From: a virus
DNA length: 52,069 nt
Strand: one strand, 5' to 3'
IMG/VR virus record: IMGVR_UViG_3300021425_003459
Location: 1 to 52,069 of that record
In this document: piece by piece, positions 38,784 to 47,148 of the stretch
How the letters are laid out: each line of letters starts with the position of its first letter
Position numbering within the stretch: position 1 is the first letter of the stretch
The notes under the pieces: generated by a model
Seen by the model: only the letters and a program-made list of their open reading frames with translations
Told to the model about the DNA's origin: nothing
Databases searched by the model: none
Made by a program: the position numbers and the translations under genes

Positions 38784-39041
38784 ATGTCAGGTAAAAATTT
38801 TAATGACGCAGAAAAACAAAAAATAATACAAATCATAAGAGAAGGTTCTCAGGTGCTGGGAGAGATTGATGATCTCAAAGGCGGATTGAGAGACACAGTC
38901 AAGGCCATAGCAGAAGAATTAGAAATCAAACCAGGATTAATCAATAAGGCAATTACCATTGCACACAAAGATTCTTACAAAACTGTGACAGATGATATGG
39001 ACATGGTTGATTCTATATTAGCGGCCGCTGGAAAAATCTAG
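38784..39041 (+). CDS. dsbA: DsbA-like small DNA-binding protein
   Basis: The true start is ATG 38784, which has AAAGGAG; the frame from 38751 starts in the promoter. The 85-aa protein follows T4 DsbA in length and pattern: an N-terminal helix, IREGSQVLGEIDDLKG, an AIAEELEIKPGLINKAI helix-turn-helix-like stretch, HKDSYK, and an acidic end. T4 DsbA binds dsDNA at late promoters. It is expressed from an early-type promoter just ahead of the polymerase. The match is of moderate strength. Confidence 0.6.
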   Translation: MSGKNFNDAEKQKIIQIIREGSQVLGEIDDLKGGLRDTVKAIAEELEIKPGLINKAITIAHKDSYKTVTDDMDMVDSILAAAGKI

Positions 39042-39325
39042 TGTATGGTGATATCAAAAAATTCTGGATAAAAAGTTATCAATCAGATAATGTAGCCTTT
39101 TACTTTGAATTAATAAGTTTTATTTTCACTGTTGGAGCAAGTTTAACTTTGGCAATAACAGCCGACAATCCTGATCTGACCGTCATATATCCTGCATTTT
39201 TTGTTGGTGCCACAACTCAATGTTATGCCGCTTACAGAAGAGGAGCCGCATTCGTAATGGTGCTCACAGGATATTTTTCGATCATAAACATATATGGGTT
39301 TGGTGTTGCAAGTTATTGGTGGTAA
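39041..39325 (+). CDS. Three-helix membrane protein, 94 aa
   Basis: It starts at GTG 39041, overlapping the dsbA-like TAG. Three hydrophobic segments are seen: about 19-40 (FYFELISFIFTVGASLTLAI), 47-64 (LTVIYPAFFVGATTQCYA) and 68-90 (GAAFVMVLTGYFSIINIYGF). A basic YRRGAA turn separates helices two and three. Similar small membrane proteins precede gene 43 in cyanophages. Function unknown. Confidence 0.7.
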   Translation: MYGDIKKFWIKSYQSDNVAFYFELISFIFTVGASLTLAITADNPDLTVIYPAFFVGATTQCYAAYRRGAAFVMVLTGYFSIINIYGFGVASYWW

Positions 39326-39328
39326 AAA

Positions 39329-41989
39329 ATGAGTTATATTGATGCATATTACAAGAGAGATCAAGACAAAGTTTTTGTTGTCGAAAGAAACAAAAATGGA
39401 GAAAGAAAATTTGTAGAATATGATGCCAGATACGTATTTTATTATCCCGATAACAAAGGAAAACACAGAAGCATATTTGGTGAACCTTTACAAAAAGTTC
39501 AATCCAACACATATAGCAATTTCATAAAAGAACAACGTATAAGATCAAATAAAAAACTTTATGAGCAGGATATTAATCCTGTGTTCCGTTGTCTCGAAGA
39601 GAACTATTTGGGCAAGGATGCTCCCAAACTGAATGTGGTATTTTTTGATATTGAGGTAGACTTTGATCCTGAACGAGGATATTCTACCACGGATGATCCA
39701 TTTATGCCCATAACAGCAATTACTTGTTATTTGAATTGGACCGATCAATTAGTCACTTTTGCTGTACCACCTAAAAAATTGGGTTTTGAAAATGCCAAAT
39801 TACAAGTAGAACGTTTCAGCAACGTGATGTTGTTTGAAAAAGAAAAAGATATGCTTGATGCTTTTTTAACATTGATCGAAGAAGCAGATATATTATCAGG
39901 ATGGAACTCGGAGGGATACGATATACCCTATACCGTGGGCAGAATACAAAAAGTGTTAAGTTCCGATGACACAAGGCGTTTATGTTTTTGGGGTGAGAAA
40001 CCCAGAAAAAGAACCTTTGAAAAATATGGCAGAGAACAGATCAGTTACGACTTAATTGGGAGAGTACATTTAGATTTACTTGAACTATATAGAAAATACA
40101 CTTATGAGGAAAGACATTCGTATAGATTAGATGCCATAGGCGAGCATGAACTAGGAGAAAGAAAAACTGTGTACGAAGGATCACTAGATACTCTGTATAA
40201 TAACGATTTTGGATTGTTCATAGAATATAATAGACAAGACACGGCACTGCTGGCCAAACTTGAGAAGAAATTGAAGTTCATAGAACTGGCGAATGAGATC
40301 GCACACCAAAACACTGTTTTACTTCAAACAACAATGGGTGCAGTGGCGGTCACAGAACAGGCTATTGTGAATGAAGCACATCGAAGAGGAATGATTGTTC
40401 CGGGTAGAGTCAAAAGACAAGAAGGAGAGTCGACCCAGGCCGCAGGAGCATATGTGGCAACACCTAAAAAAGGATTGCATGATTGGATAGGAAGTTGTGA
40501 TATAAACAGTCTATATCCTAGCGTGATTCGTGCATTGAACATGGGACCTGAATCTATTGTGGGACAAATACGTCCAATTATAACATCAGCAGAAATTAAC
40601 AGAGCAATACATCAGAAGAAATCATTCGCATCGGCATGGGATAATCAATTTGGTTCATGGGAGTATCAAGCAGTGATGAAACAAGATCGTGGTGTAGAAA
40701 TTACAGTGGACTGGGAAGACGACACATCAGTCAAAATGTCCGCGGCACAATTATACGAAATAATTTTTAATAGTAATAATCAATGGATGCTGTCTGCCAA
40801 TGGTACGATTTTTACATACGAGTTTGAAGCCATCATTCCAGGACTATTGAAACGTTGGTATGCTGAAAGAAAAGAGATGCAACGCAAAATGCACGATGCC
40901 GGAGACAACGATATTGAACGAGAATTTTGGGACAAAAGACAACTGGTTAAAAAAATTAACTTGAACAGTTTGTATGGTGCAATCTTAAATCCAGGTTGCA
41001 GGTTCTTTGACATACGTATCGGACAATCTGTGACACTGACAGGCAGATGTATCACAAAACACATGGCGGCAAAAACTAATGAAATTATAACGGGCGAGTA
41101 TGATCACAAAGGAGATTCTATCATATATGGTGATACAGATTCTGTGTATTTTTCTGCTTATAAGCCATTACAGAAAGAAATAACAGCAGGACAAATCCCA
41201 TGGGAAAAAGAAAACGTTATTGCTTTATATGATAAAATATCATCTGAGGTGAATTCATCTTTTGCTGGATTCATGACCAAAGCATTTCATTGTCCAAAAA
41301 GCAGAGGAGAAGTCATAGCGGCAGGACGAGAACTTGTTGCGAGCAAAGGACTTTTTATCACAAAGAAAAGATATGCAGTTCTATATTTTGATAAAGAAGG
41401 ACAAAGAACAGATACCGAAGGTAGCATGGGTAAAATGAAGGCAATGGGTCTTGATCTAAAAAGATCAGACACACCTGTATTTGTACAAGATTTTTTGAGT
41501 GAATTGTTGATGATGGTATTAACAAATAAAACCGAAGAAGATGTTCTCAAAAGAATATCAGAATTTAGGGCTGAATTCAAATCAAGACCCGGTTGGGAGA
41601 AGGGTTCTCCAAAAAGAGCCAATAAGATAACAGAATATCTCGGAAAAGAAAACAAACAAGGTCGTGCCAATATGCCAGGTCATGTTCGTGCCAGCATCAA
41701 CTGGAATAAATGTAGAGAACTATACGGAGACAAATATTCTATGCCTATCACGGATGGTGCAAAAGTAATTGTATGTAAATTAAAAAACAATCCATTAGAT
41801 TATACTTCCATAGCATATCCAGTGGACGAGTTACGTATTCCAAAATGGTTCCAAGAATTACCATTTGATTCTGAAGCGATGGAATCTACCATCGTTGATC
41901 AAAAAATAGATAATCTAATAGGAGTATTAAATTGGGACGTACAATCGACAGAAACAACCAATACGTTTAACAAACTTTTTGAATTTTAG
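39329..41989 (+). CDS. 43: Family B DNA polymerase gp43
   Basis: The 886-aa protein is about the length of T4 gp43 (898). It shows the exonuclease FFDIEVDF (Asp107, Glu109), GWNSEGYDIPY, and the polymerase motifs DINSLYPSVIRALN (near 391), KKINLNSLYGAILN, and YGDTDSVYF (near 600) with its two catalytic Asp. The gene is uninterrupted, with no intron or split as found in some T4-like relatives. Late Exo and Pol motifs are all intact, so it is a proofreading replicase. It works with gp45 and gp44 in this window. Confidence 0.97.
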   Translation: MSYIDAYYKRDQDKVFVVERNKNGERKFVEYDARYVFYYPDNKGKHRSIFGEPLQKVQSNTYSNFIKEQRIRSNKKLYEQDINPVFRCLEENYLGKDAPKLNVVFFDIEVDFDPERGYSTTDDPFMPITAITCYLNWTDQLVTFAVPPKKLGFENAKLQVERFSNVMLFEKEKDMLDAFLTLIEEADILSGWNSEGYDIPYTVGRIQKVLSSDDTRRLCFWGEKPRKRTFEKYGREQISYDLIGRVHLDLLELYRKYTYEERHSYRLDAIGEHELGERKTVYEGSLDTLYNNDFGLFIEYNRQDTALLAKLEKKLKFIELANEIAHQNTVLLQTTMGAVAVTEQAIVNEAHRRGMIVPGRVKRQEGESTQAAGAYVATPKKGLHDWIGSCDINSLYPSVIRALNMGPESIVGQIRPIITSAEINRAIHQKKSFASAWDNQFGSWEYQAVMKQDRGVEITVDWEDDTSVKMSAAQLYEIIFNSNNQWMLSANGTIFTYEFEAIIPGLLKRWYAERKEMQRKMHDAGDNDIEREFWDKRQLVKKINLNSLYGAILNPGCRFFDIRIGQSVTLTGRCITKHMAAKTNEIITGEYDHKGDSIIYGDTDSVYFSAYKPLQKEITAGQIPWEKENVIALYDKISSEVNSSFAGFMTKAFHCPKSRGEVIAAGRELVASKGLFITKKRYAVLYFDKEGQRTDTEGSMGKMKAMGLDLKRSDTPVFVQDFLSELLMMVLTNKTEEDVLKRISEFRAEFKSRPGWEKGSPKRANKITEYLGKENKQGRANMPGHVRASINWNKCRELYGDKYSMPITDGAKVIVCKLKNNPLDYTSIAYPVDELRIPKWFQELPFDSEAMESTIVDQKIDNLIGVLNWDVQSTETTNTFNKLFEF

Positions 41990-41995
41990 TAAATA
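41990..41995 (+). promoter_or_regulatory. Late-promoter-like TAAATA
   Basis: GTAAATAAC starts within the gene 43 stop. T4 spacing gives +1 at 42001, one base before ATG 42002. Confidence 0.4.
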
Positions 41996-42001
41996 ACATA
42001 T

Positions 42002-42817
42002 ATGTTAAGCATCGAAGAAATTAAATTACTCATAGAAAAACTTAAAAAAATAAAAGGTACAGATTTCCAAAAAATACTTGATGATAATTTATCAATATTG
42101 GAAAACCTGGCCGAATCTGTCGACATCAATAATCAACAGGAAATAAATCGACTAGACAAAACCAAAGAATGGTATGCTAAAGATTTAGATTTCACATATG
42201 AAAGAAAAGATCAGTTTGATGAAATGTTAACTAAAAAAGTCGAAGATAAGATCAAGATGTTTGCAAAAACTGGTGCTCAATCTATTCTTTATAATAGTTT
42301 AGAAATAGGCCCGGGATATGGAAGATTCAGTAGATTTTTCTTACCATGGAGATTAAATTATTATCTAGATCTGCTACCGCATTGTCAAGAAAAAATAAAA
42401 GCACTTTTTAAACCACAACAACACAAACTGATAAAATTTTATACAACCAACAGAACCAGTTGTCCAGAAATTGACGACAACGCAGTAAATTTTGTCTTCA
42501 GTTGGAACACATTTACTTTTTTTACTCAAGAACATATAAAAGAATATCTAACAGACATCAATAGAGTATTGTTACCAGGCGGATATGGATTTATACACTA
42601 TGCAGATTGTCATTACGATTTCGATCTTCATGAAGCAAAACGTGGATACTGGAATTATAATACCAAAACATCAATGAAAGAGATCACAGAAAGTTGTGGA
42701 TATGAAGTAATTGAAATGGATCAATTTCGTCCTGGTGCCAACTATATAATTTTCAAAAAACCTGGTAATAAAAATCCAGTATTATATAGTGCTTTAGAAT
42801 TACCTGTAGAAAAATAA
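42002..42817 (+). CDS. Class I SAM-dependent methyltransferase-like protein
   Basis: The 271-aa protein has an N-terminal helical extension (about 1-90) and then motif I LEIGPGYGRFSRFF (100-113), a motif near NFVFSWNTFTFF, and INRVLLPGGYGFIHYADCH with the family's late strand. These fit the Rossmann methyltransferase fold. It lies between the polymerase and the clamp genes, and the target could be DNA, RNA, protein or lipid. No DPPY-type DNA amino-MTase motif is visible. Confidence 0.75.
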   Translation: MLSIEEIKLLIEKLKKIKGTDFQKILDDNLSILENLAESVDINNQQEINRLDKTKEWYAKDLDFTYERKDQFDEMLTKKVEDKIKMFAKTGAQSILYNSLEIGPGYGRFSRFFLPWRLNYYLDLLPHCQEKIKALFKPQQHKLIKFYTTNRTSCPEIDDNAVNFVFSWNTFTFFTQEHIKEYLTDINRVLLPGGYGFIHYADCHYDFDLHEAKRGYWNYNTKTSMKEITESCGYEVIEMDQFRPGANYIIFKKPGNKNPVLYSALELPVEK

Positions 42818-42826
42818 ATTAAACAT

Positions 42827-42855
42827 TTGACTTTAATCTAAATAATCTATATAAT
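42827..42855 (+). promoter_or_regulatory. Sigma70-like promoter TTGACT-17-TATAAT for gene 45
   Basis: TTGACT (42827-42832) and TATAAT (42850-42855) are 17 bases apart in the 47-base gap. Its TAATCTATATAATAGT (42843-42858) is identical to the gene 44 promoter. The expected start is near 42862-42865. Confidence 0.8.
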
Positions 42856-42864
42856 AGTTTTATT

Positions 42865-43602
42865 ATGATAGATATCTTAAAAGACATAGTCAAACACACA
42901 CACGGTTTAGGCTTTCTAGACCTTGTTAAAATTACAGGCAACGAATCTGAAACAACAATAGATTCCATGGCTGAAGACAGATCAGTGATCTTGCAAGGAT
43001 CTTTTCACAAACCACAAGCAGAAATGACGGGTACTTTTGGTATGCCCCAGTTGAACAAACTGGACATACACTTGAAGTGTCCTGAGTATAAAGACAAAGC
43101 AAACATCACTGTAATCACAGGTACTAGAAATGGTGCAGAAACTCCTACAGGTATTCATTTTGAAAATGAAAAAGGAGATTTTAAAAACGATTACAGATTT
43201 ATGAATGCTGAAATTATCAACGAAAAACTTAAAACTGTAAAATTTAAAGGTGTTAAGTGGAATGTTGAAATTGAGCCTACTGTGGCCAGTGTACAAAGAT
43301 TTAACTTCCAGGCAACTGCAAATACGGAACACAATACATTTGTTGTGAGAACCGAAGATGGAAAACTTATTTTCACTTTTGGTGATCAAGCATCACACGG
43401 TGGAGAATTTGTATTCGCTGATAATGTATCAGGTAGTCTTAACAAAGGGTGGAGTTGGCCGGTAGCACAGGTATTACAGATATTGAAATTATCAGATTCG
43501 GCAAAAGTCACTTTACACTTCTCTAATGAGGGTGCGATGCAGGTCACTGTTGACTCTGGACTTGGAAAATATCAATATATCATACCAGCACAGGCACAAT
43601 AA
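42865..43602 (+). CDS. 45: DNA sliding clamp gp45
   Basis: The 245-aa protein is slightly longer than T4 gp45 (228). It follows the clamp pattern: an N-terminal helix (IDILKDIVKHTHGLGF), the paired-domain strands, VKWNVEIEPT, FADNVSGSLNKGWSWPV, and a terminal ring-strand segment KVTLHFSNEGAMQVTVDSG. It holds the polymerase on DNA, and in T4 it also activates late transcription. Its own early-type promoter precedes it. It overlaps the DpdA-like gene as TAATG. Confidence 0.93.
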   Translation: MIDILKDIVKHTHGLGFLDLVKITGNESETTIDSMAEDRSVILQGSFHKPQAEMTGTFGMPQLNKLDIHLKCPEYKDKANITVITGTRNGAETPTGIHFENEKGDFKNDYRFMNAEIINEKLKTVKFKGVKWNVEIEPTVASVQRFNFQATANTEHNTFVVRTEDGKLIFTFGDQASHGGEFVFADNVSGSLNKGWSWPVAQVLQILKLSDSAKVTLHFSNEGAMQVTVDSGLGKYQYIIPAQAQ

Positions 43603-45050
43603 TGACTGAACAAAATAACAGGCAGGAACATTTAGGGGAATTGAGTCGAGACTTCGCAGTGTTCTTGCCTGCTATATCAAATTTTTATAATACCTTTATT
43701 AGCAAACAAAGAGTCACAGAAGGTACACATATTCCCAAAGAAAGAATACCTGTTGGATTTGAAAATGGTGTGGAAGGACTAAACTTTATAAATCCAGAAA
43801 AAGGTATGTTCACTTATCCTACAGCATTATACTCGGCGGGTCATGCTTGTCTAGACATGGACAAAGTGGGAGATCGAGATCATATGTTTGTAAACAGGGA
43901 TCGTAAATTCAGCACCATAGTGGGAGATTCGGGTGGATATCAAATTGGTCGAGGCGTGATACAATTTGATTGGAAAGATTTTGAAGGTAACAAGGCCAAC
44001 AAAGTTAGAAGTGATATATTAAATTGGTTAGAACTCACATCAGACTGGGCAATGACTTTGGATGTTCCAACTTGGGCGGCAGATGATTTAAATTCACCTA
44101 AAACAGGATTAAAAAGTTTTCGAGATACACTAGACGGAACAATCTATAATAACAATTTTTTTCAAAAGAACAGATTGGGTCAAACTAAATTTTTAAATGT
44201 ACTACAAGGCGACGACTGGGAAACAGCACAAACTTGGTACGATGCCGTAAAAGATTTTGAATTCGAAGGATGGGCAATGGGCGGTATCAATATGTGTGAT
44301 ATGGAAGTCATGTTGAAGCGTTTGATCATAATGAGAGATGAGAAAAAACTGGACGGTAAAGACTGGATGCACGTACTGGGTACATCGCAACTGGATTGGG
44401 CTTGTTATCTAACACAAATACAAAGACAAGTTAGAAAATATATTAATCCTAATTTTACAATAAGTTTTGATTCAGCATCCGCTTTCTTATCAACAGCGAA
44501 TGGATTAGTTTACACTCATAATGTGTTCACACCATCTAGATGGTCATTTATAATGGACAAGGCACCGGATGATAAAAGATTAAAGAATTCAAAAATACCT
44601 TTTCCTTTCCAAAGTGCTATTGGTAATAGACTTACCATGGGAGATGTCTGTTGGTACGGAGAGGGAGATCTAAATAAAAACAACAAAGAAGGTAAAACTT
44701 CGTGGGACTCTTTTTCATATGTATTAATGATGGCTCACAATGTGTATAATCAAATTAGAGCAGTACAGGTTGCCAACGACATGAACGATATAGAAAGTGT
44801 CGTGCATAGACCAGAAGTAAAACACTGGCGTAAAACCAAAGCATCAGATACCACAGACGAGCATAGTGTTTATGTTCCTAGAAATATATTATATTTCAAT
44901 ACATTTGTTGAAGAAGTGTTCACCAGCGAAAAACCAATGGAATTAATAGAAAATGCGAGAAGTTATCTTGCAGATATAAGAGGAACAAGATGGGCAAGAG
45001 CCACAGGTGGTGGTAAAGGTAAAAACAATTTTAGTTCATTATTTGAATAG
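43602..45050 (+). CDS. dpdA: DpdA-like DNA 7-deazaguanine transglycosylase
   Basis: The 482-aa protein belongs to the tRNA-guanine transglycosylase superfamily: GDSGGYQIGRG (Asp109), LDVPTW (153-158), NVLQG (199-203), AMGGI and LGTSQLDWA, then SFDSASAF. The tRNA enzyme's CxCxxC...H zinc site is absent, as in phage-type paralogues, and the protein is longer than bacterial Tgt. DpdA puts a 7-deazaguanine base into DNA, which shields it from restriction. Coupling to the clamp gene by TAATG suggests modification near the fork. The base incorporated is unknown. Confidence 0.85.
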   Translation: MTEQNNRQEHLGELSRDFAVFLPAISNFYNTFISKQRVTEGTHIPKERIPVGFENGVEGLNFINPEKGMFTYPTALYSAGHACLDMDKVGDRDHMFVNRDRKFSTIVGDSGGYQIGRGVIQFDWKDFEGNKANKVRSDILNWLELTSDWAMTLDVPTWAADDLNSPKTGLKSFRDTLDGTIYNNNFFQKNRLGQTKFLNVLQGDDWETAQTWYDAVKDFEFEGWAMGGINMCDMEVMLKRLIIMRDEKKLDGKDWMHVLGTSQLDWACYLTQIQRQVRKYINPNFTISFDSASAFLSTANGLVYTHNVFTPSRWSFIMDKAPDDKRLKNSKIPFPFQSAIGNRLTMGDVCWYGEGDLNKNNKEGKTSWDSFSYVLMMAHNVYNQIRAVQVANDMNDIESVVHRPEVKHWRKTKASDTTDEHSVYVPRNILYFNTFVEEVFTSEKPMELIENARSYLADIRGTRWARATGGGKGKNNFSSLFE

Positions 45051-45058
45051 GAGGAAAC

Positions 45059-45253
45059 ATGGCAAAAAAAAGTAAAAAAATAAAAAAACTTCAAGATCAT
45101 CATTCTTATCTAGATCGAAAGGTAAAAGAACTTACCGAAGAAAGAAAAAAAGATCGTAGTGATGAAAGCAAAACATTATTAATGAGATTAAAAAAAACCA
45201 AACTTGCTTTAAAAGATGCCATCACGAGGGCCTCAAAAGCATTGACAAATTAG
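45059..45253 (+). CDS. DUF465 (YdcH)-like coiled-coil protein
   Basis: The 64-aa protein has GGAGG before ATG 45059. It matches DUF465: LQDHHSYLDRKVKELTEE (family K-x-x-H-x-x-L-x-x-x-I) and LKKTKLALKDAITRA (family L-K-K-x-K-L-x-L-K-D-x-I). These are short helical hairpins of unknown role, usually cellular and rare in phages. It follows the DpdA-like gene and may be a partner or regulator. Confidence 0.7.
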   Translation: MAKKSKKIKKLQDHHSYLDRKVKELTEERKKDRSDESKTLLMRLKKTKLALKDAITRASKALTN

Positions 45254-45270
45254 TCATACAGTAATATAAT
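45242..45270 (+). promoter_or_regulatory. Sigma70 consensus promoter TTGACA-17-TATAAT
   Basis: Both boxes are exact (TTGACA 45242-45247, TATAAT 45265-45270) with a 17-base spacer. The expected start, 7 bases after the -10, is exactly ATG 45277. Confidence 0.8.
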
Positions 45271-45276
45271 ATAAAG

Positions 45277-45828
45277 ATGCAAAGAGATTATAAAAATGGA
45301 CAAAGTGAGAGTGTAGGTATTTTTTCAGGTATCGAAATAGAACACACACAGGCCTATGGTTTACAAACATTATTTTTAGCACGTAATGATCTTTCATACG
45401 ACGAGATCAAGACATACGCAGAAAAAGTAAATGCCAAAGCAATTTACTATGGAGCAAATAGAACATATATGCACAATCATGGAATGCAACTAGCACAGAT
45501 GAAACGATTAATCGATGACGGTTATTTTGTGACAGTTGATTATCCTCATGATATCCACAAAGAAGTAAAAGAAAAATTTAAGATATTGTGGAACAACGAA
45601 AAGTTTATTCCTTTTTGTTCAATAATATTTCCAAATTCCGAAGATGATGATCAACTTTGCATCAAAGTCGATGATGTTGACTTTAATAAGACCAATCCTG
45701 GAGTCTGGAGCATGAGCATGAATCATTTTAAACAGACCGCAGGATTTACGTCATGGAACGAATACAAACAAGATGAACCAATAGAGGAGAACAAATGGAT
45801 ACTGAGCAACAACATGATCAAGCACTAA
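45277..45828 (+). CDS. Conserved partner of the T-fold protein, 183 aa, function unknown
   Basis: The protein carries FSGIEIEHTQAYGLQTLFLA, a CxxxCxxC-free pattern, then KAIYYGANRTYMHNHGMQ, RLIDDGYFVTVDYP, FIPFCSIIFP and IKVDDVDFNKTNPGVWSM. It is shared, with close spacing, with a cyanophage protein that sits beside the same T-fold neighbour. There are no radical-SAM cysteines, so it is not QueE. It has the strongest early promoter in the window. It overlaps the next gene by 34 bases. A TIM-barrel-like half fold is a guess. Confidence 0.7.
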   Translation: MQRDYKNGQSESVGIFSGIEIEHTQAYGLQTLFLARNDLSYDEIKTYAEKVNAKAIYYGANRTYMHNHGMQLAQMKRLIDDGYFVTVDYPHDIHKEVKEKFKILWNNEKFIPFCSIIFPNSEDDDQLCIKVDDVDFNKTNPGVWSMSMNHFKQTAGFTSWNEYKQDEPIEENKWILSNNMIKH

Positions 45829-46217
45829 AAGAACAGGCCAACAAGGCTAGTAAAATGATATGGGTAACCTTTCAAAAAGAAGGTATGCACAAATACCCAG
45901 CGGCACTTACTGATCCCAAATTAGCAACAGGTGACGAATATGATGTCAGTTTTCTAGGACATCCACATAGACACATATTTCATTTCAAAGTAGCCATAGA
46001 GGTGTTCCATGATGACAGGGATATAGAATTCATACAGTTCAAGAGATGGTTGTTGAACCTGTACAAGGAAGGCACATTACAGAACGACTTTAAGAGTTGT
46101 GAGATGATGAGCGATGATTTATATGTAGAAATAGCAAAGAAATATCCAGGAAGACGTATCGAAATAGACGTGTCAGAAGATGGAGAAAATGGATCACACG
46201 CAGTCTATGACAAGTAA
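45795..46217 (+). CDS. T-fold (QueD/PTPS-like) protein, 140 aa
   Basis: The 140-aa protein resembles 6-pyruvoyl-tetrahydropterin-synthase-type T-fold enzymes: HPHRHIFHFKVAIEV (zinc-type HxH and strand), DIEFIQFKRWL (the DFxxLK helix), SCEMMSDDLYVEI (the PTxEN helix) and IEIDVSEDGENG (the ET strand). QueD makes a pterin for 7-deazaguanine synthesis, and FolE, encoded at 50704, makes its substrate. Its cysteine lies in SCEM, unlike canonical QueD, so activity is a prediction. It overlaps both neighbours. Confidence 0.6.
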   Translation: MDTEQQHDQALKEQANKASKMIWVTFQKEGMHKYPAALTDPKLATGDEYDVSFLGHPHRHIFHFKVAIEVFHDDRDIEFIQFKRWLLNLYKEGTLQNDFKSCEMMSDDLYVEIAKKYPGRRIEIDVSEDGENGSHAVYDK

Positions 46218-47148
46218 GCACACAAAAGTTTTGATTATAGGTTCTGGTCCTGCAGGATACACTGCGGCAATATATGCCTCTAGAGCAATGTTAAAACCAA
46301 TTTTAGTACAAGGCACTCAACCCGGTGGACAATTGACTATAACCACAGATGTTGAAAACTATCCGGGTTTCGGAGACGTTATACAAGGACCATGGTTAAT
46401 GGAACAAATGGAAAAACAAGCACGTGCAGTTGGAACAGATATTATTTTCGATATGATCAATAAGGTAGATTTCAGTAAAAAACCTTTCGAAGCAGTGGGA
46501 GATAGTGGAACAATTTATACGGCAGATTCTGTGATCATATCAACAGGTGCTCAAGCGAGATGGTTGGGTTTAGAAAAAGAAAAAAAATTTTCGGGTTTTG
46601 GTGTAAGTGCCTGTGCCACGTGTGATGGATTCTTTTTCAAGAATAAAGAAGTTGCTGTTGTTGGTGGAGGAAATAGTGCAGTTGAAGAAGCATTGTACCT
46701 ATCACACATAGCCAGCAAGGTGCATCTGATACATCGAAGAGATAGCCTAAGAGCAGAAAAAATAGCACAAGATAGATTGTTTGCAAATGAAAAAATTAAT
46801 GTGGTATGGAACTCTAGAGTTAAGGACATCATAGGAACGGATGATCCTATAAATGTCACGGGAATAAAACTCGAGAACACAAAAGATGGCACAGAGTCCA
46901 CAATGAACATCGACGGTTTATTTGTGGCCATAGGACATGATCCAGCAACAAAACTTTTTAAAGAACAAATTAACATGGATGATGAGGGTTATATCATAAC
47001 CAAACCTGATTCAACTGCTACTAACATACCGGGAATTTATGCGGCGGGCGATGTCAAGGACAAAACATACAGACAGGCAGTCACAGCGGCGGGCATGGGT
47101 TGTATGGCGGCCTTGGAAGCAGAAAAATTTGTGGCAGGAAATTCATGA
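46207..47148 (+). CDS. trxB: Thioredoxin reductase
   Basis: The protein (313 aa from ATG 46207; ATG 46180 is also in frame) is full-length TrxB. It has the FAD site IIGSGPAGYTA (10-20), the redox pair CATC (136-139) in SACATCDGF, the NADPH site VVGGGNSAVEEALYL and the final GIYAAGDVKD motif. It uses NADPH to reduce thioredoxin, which feeds ribonucleotide reductase and peroxiredoxins. A peroxiredoxin gene follows 320 bases later. A small unknown gene lies between. Confidence 0.95.
   Translation: MTSKHTKVLIIGSGPAGYTAAIYASRAMLKPILVQGTQPGGQLTITTDVENYPGFGDVIQGPWLMEQMEKQARAVGTDIIFDMINKVDFSKKPFEAVGDSGTIYTADSVIISTGAQARWLGLEKEKKFSGFGVSACATCDGFFFKNKEVAVVGGGNSAVEEALYLSHIASKVHLIHRRDSLRAEKIAQDRLFANEKINVVWNSRVKDIIGTDDPINVTGIKLENTKDGTESTMNIDGLFVAIGHDPATKLFKEQINMDDEGYIITKPDSTATNIPGIYAAGDVKDKTYRQAVTAAGMGCMAALEAEKFVAGNS

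Noticed and set aside
39329-41989. Split or intron-containing gene 43
   Set aside because: The polymerase frame is continuous through all motifs.
45277-45828. QueE radical-SAM enzyme
   Set aside because: There is no CxxxCxxC cluster motif.
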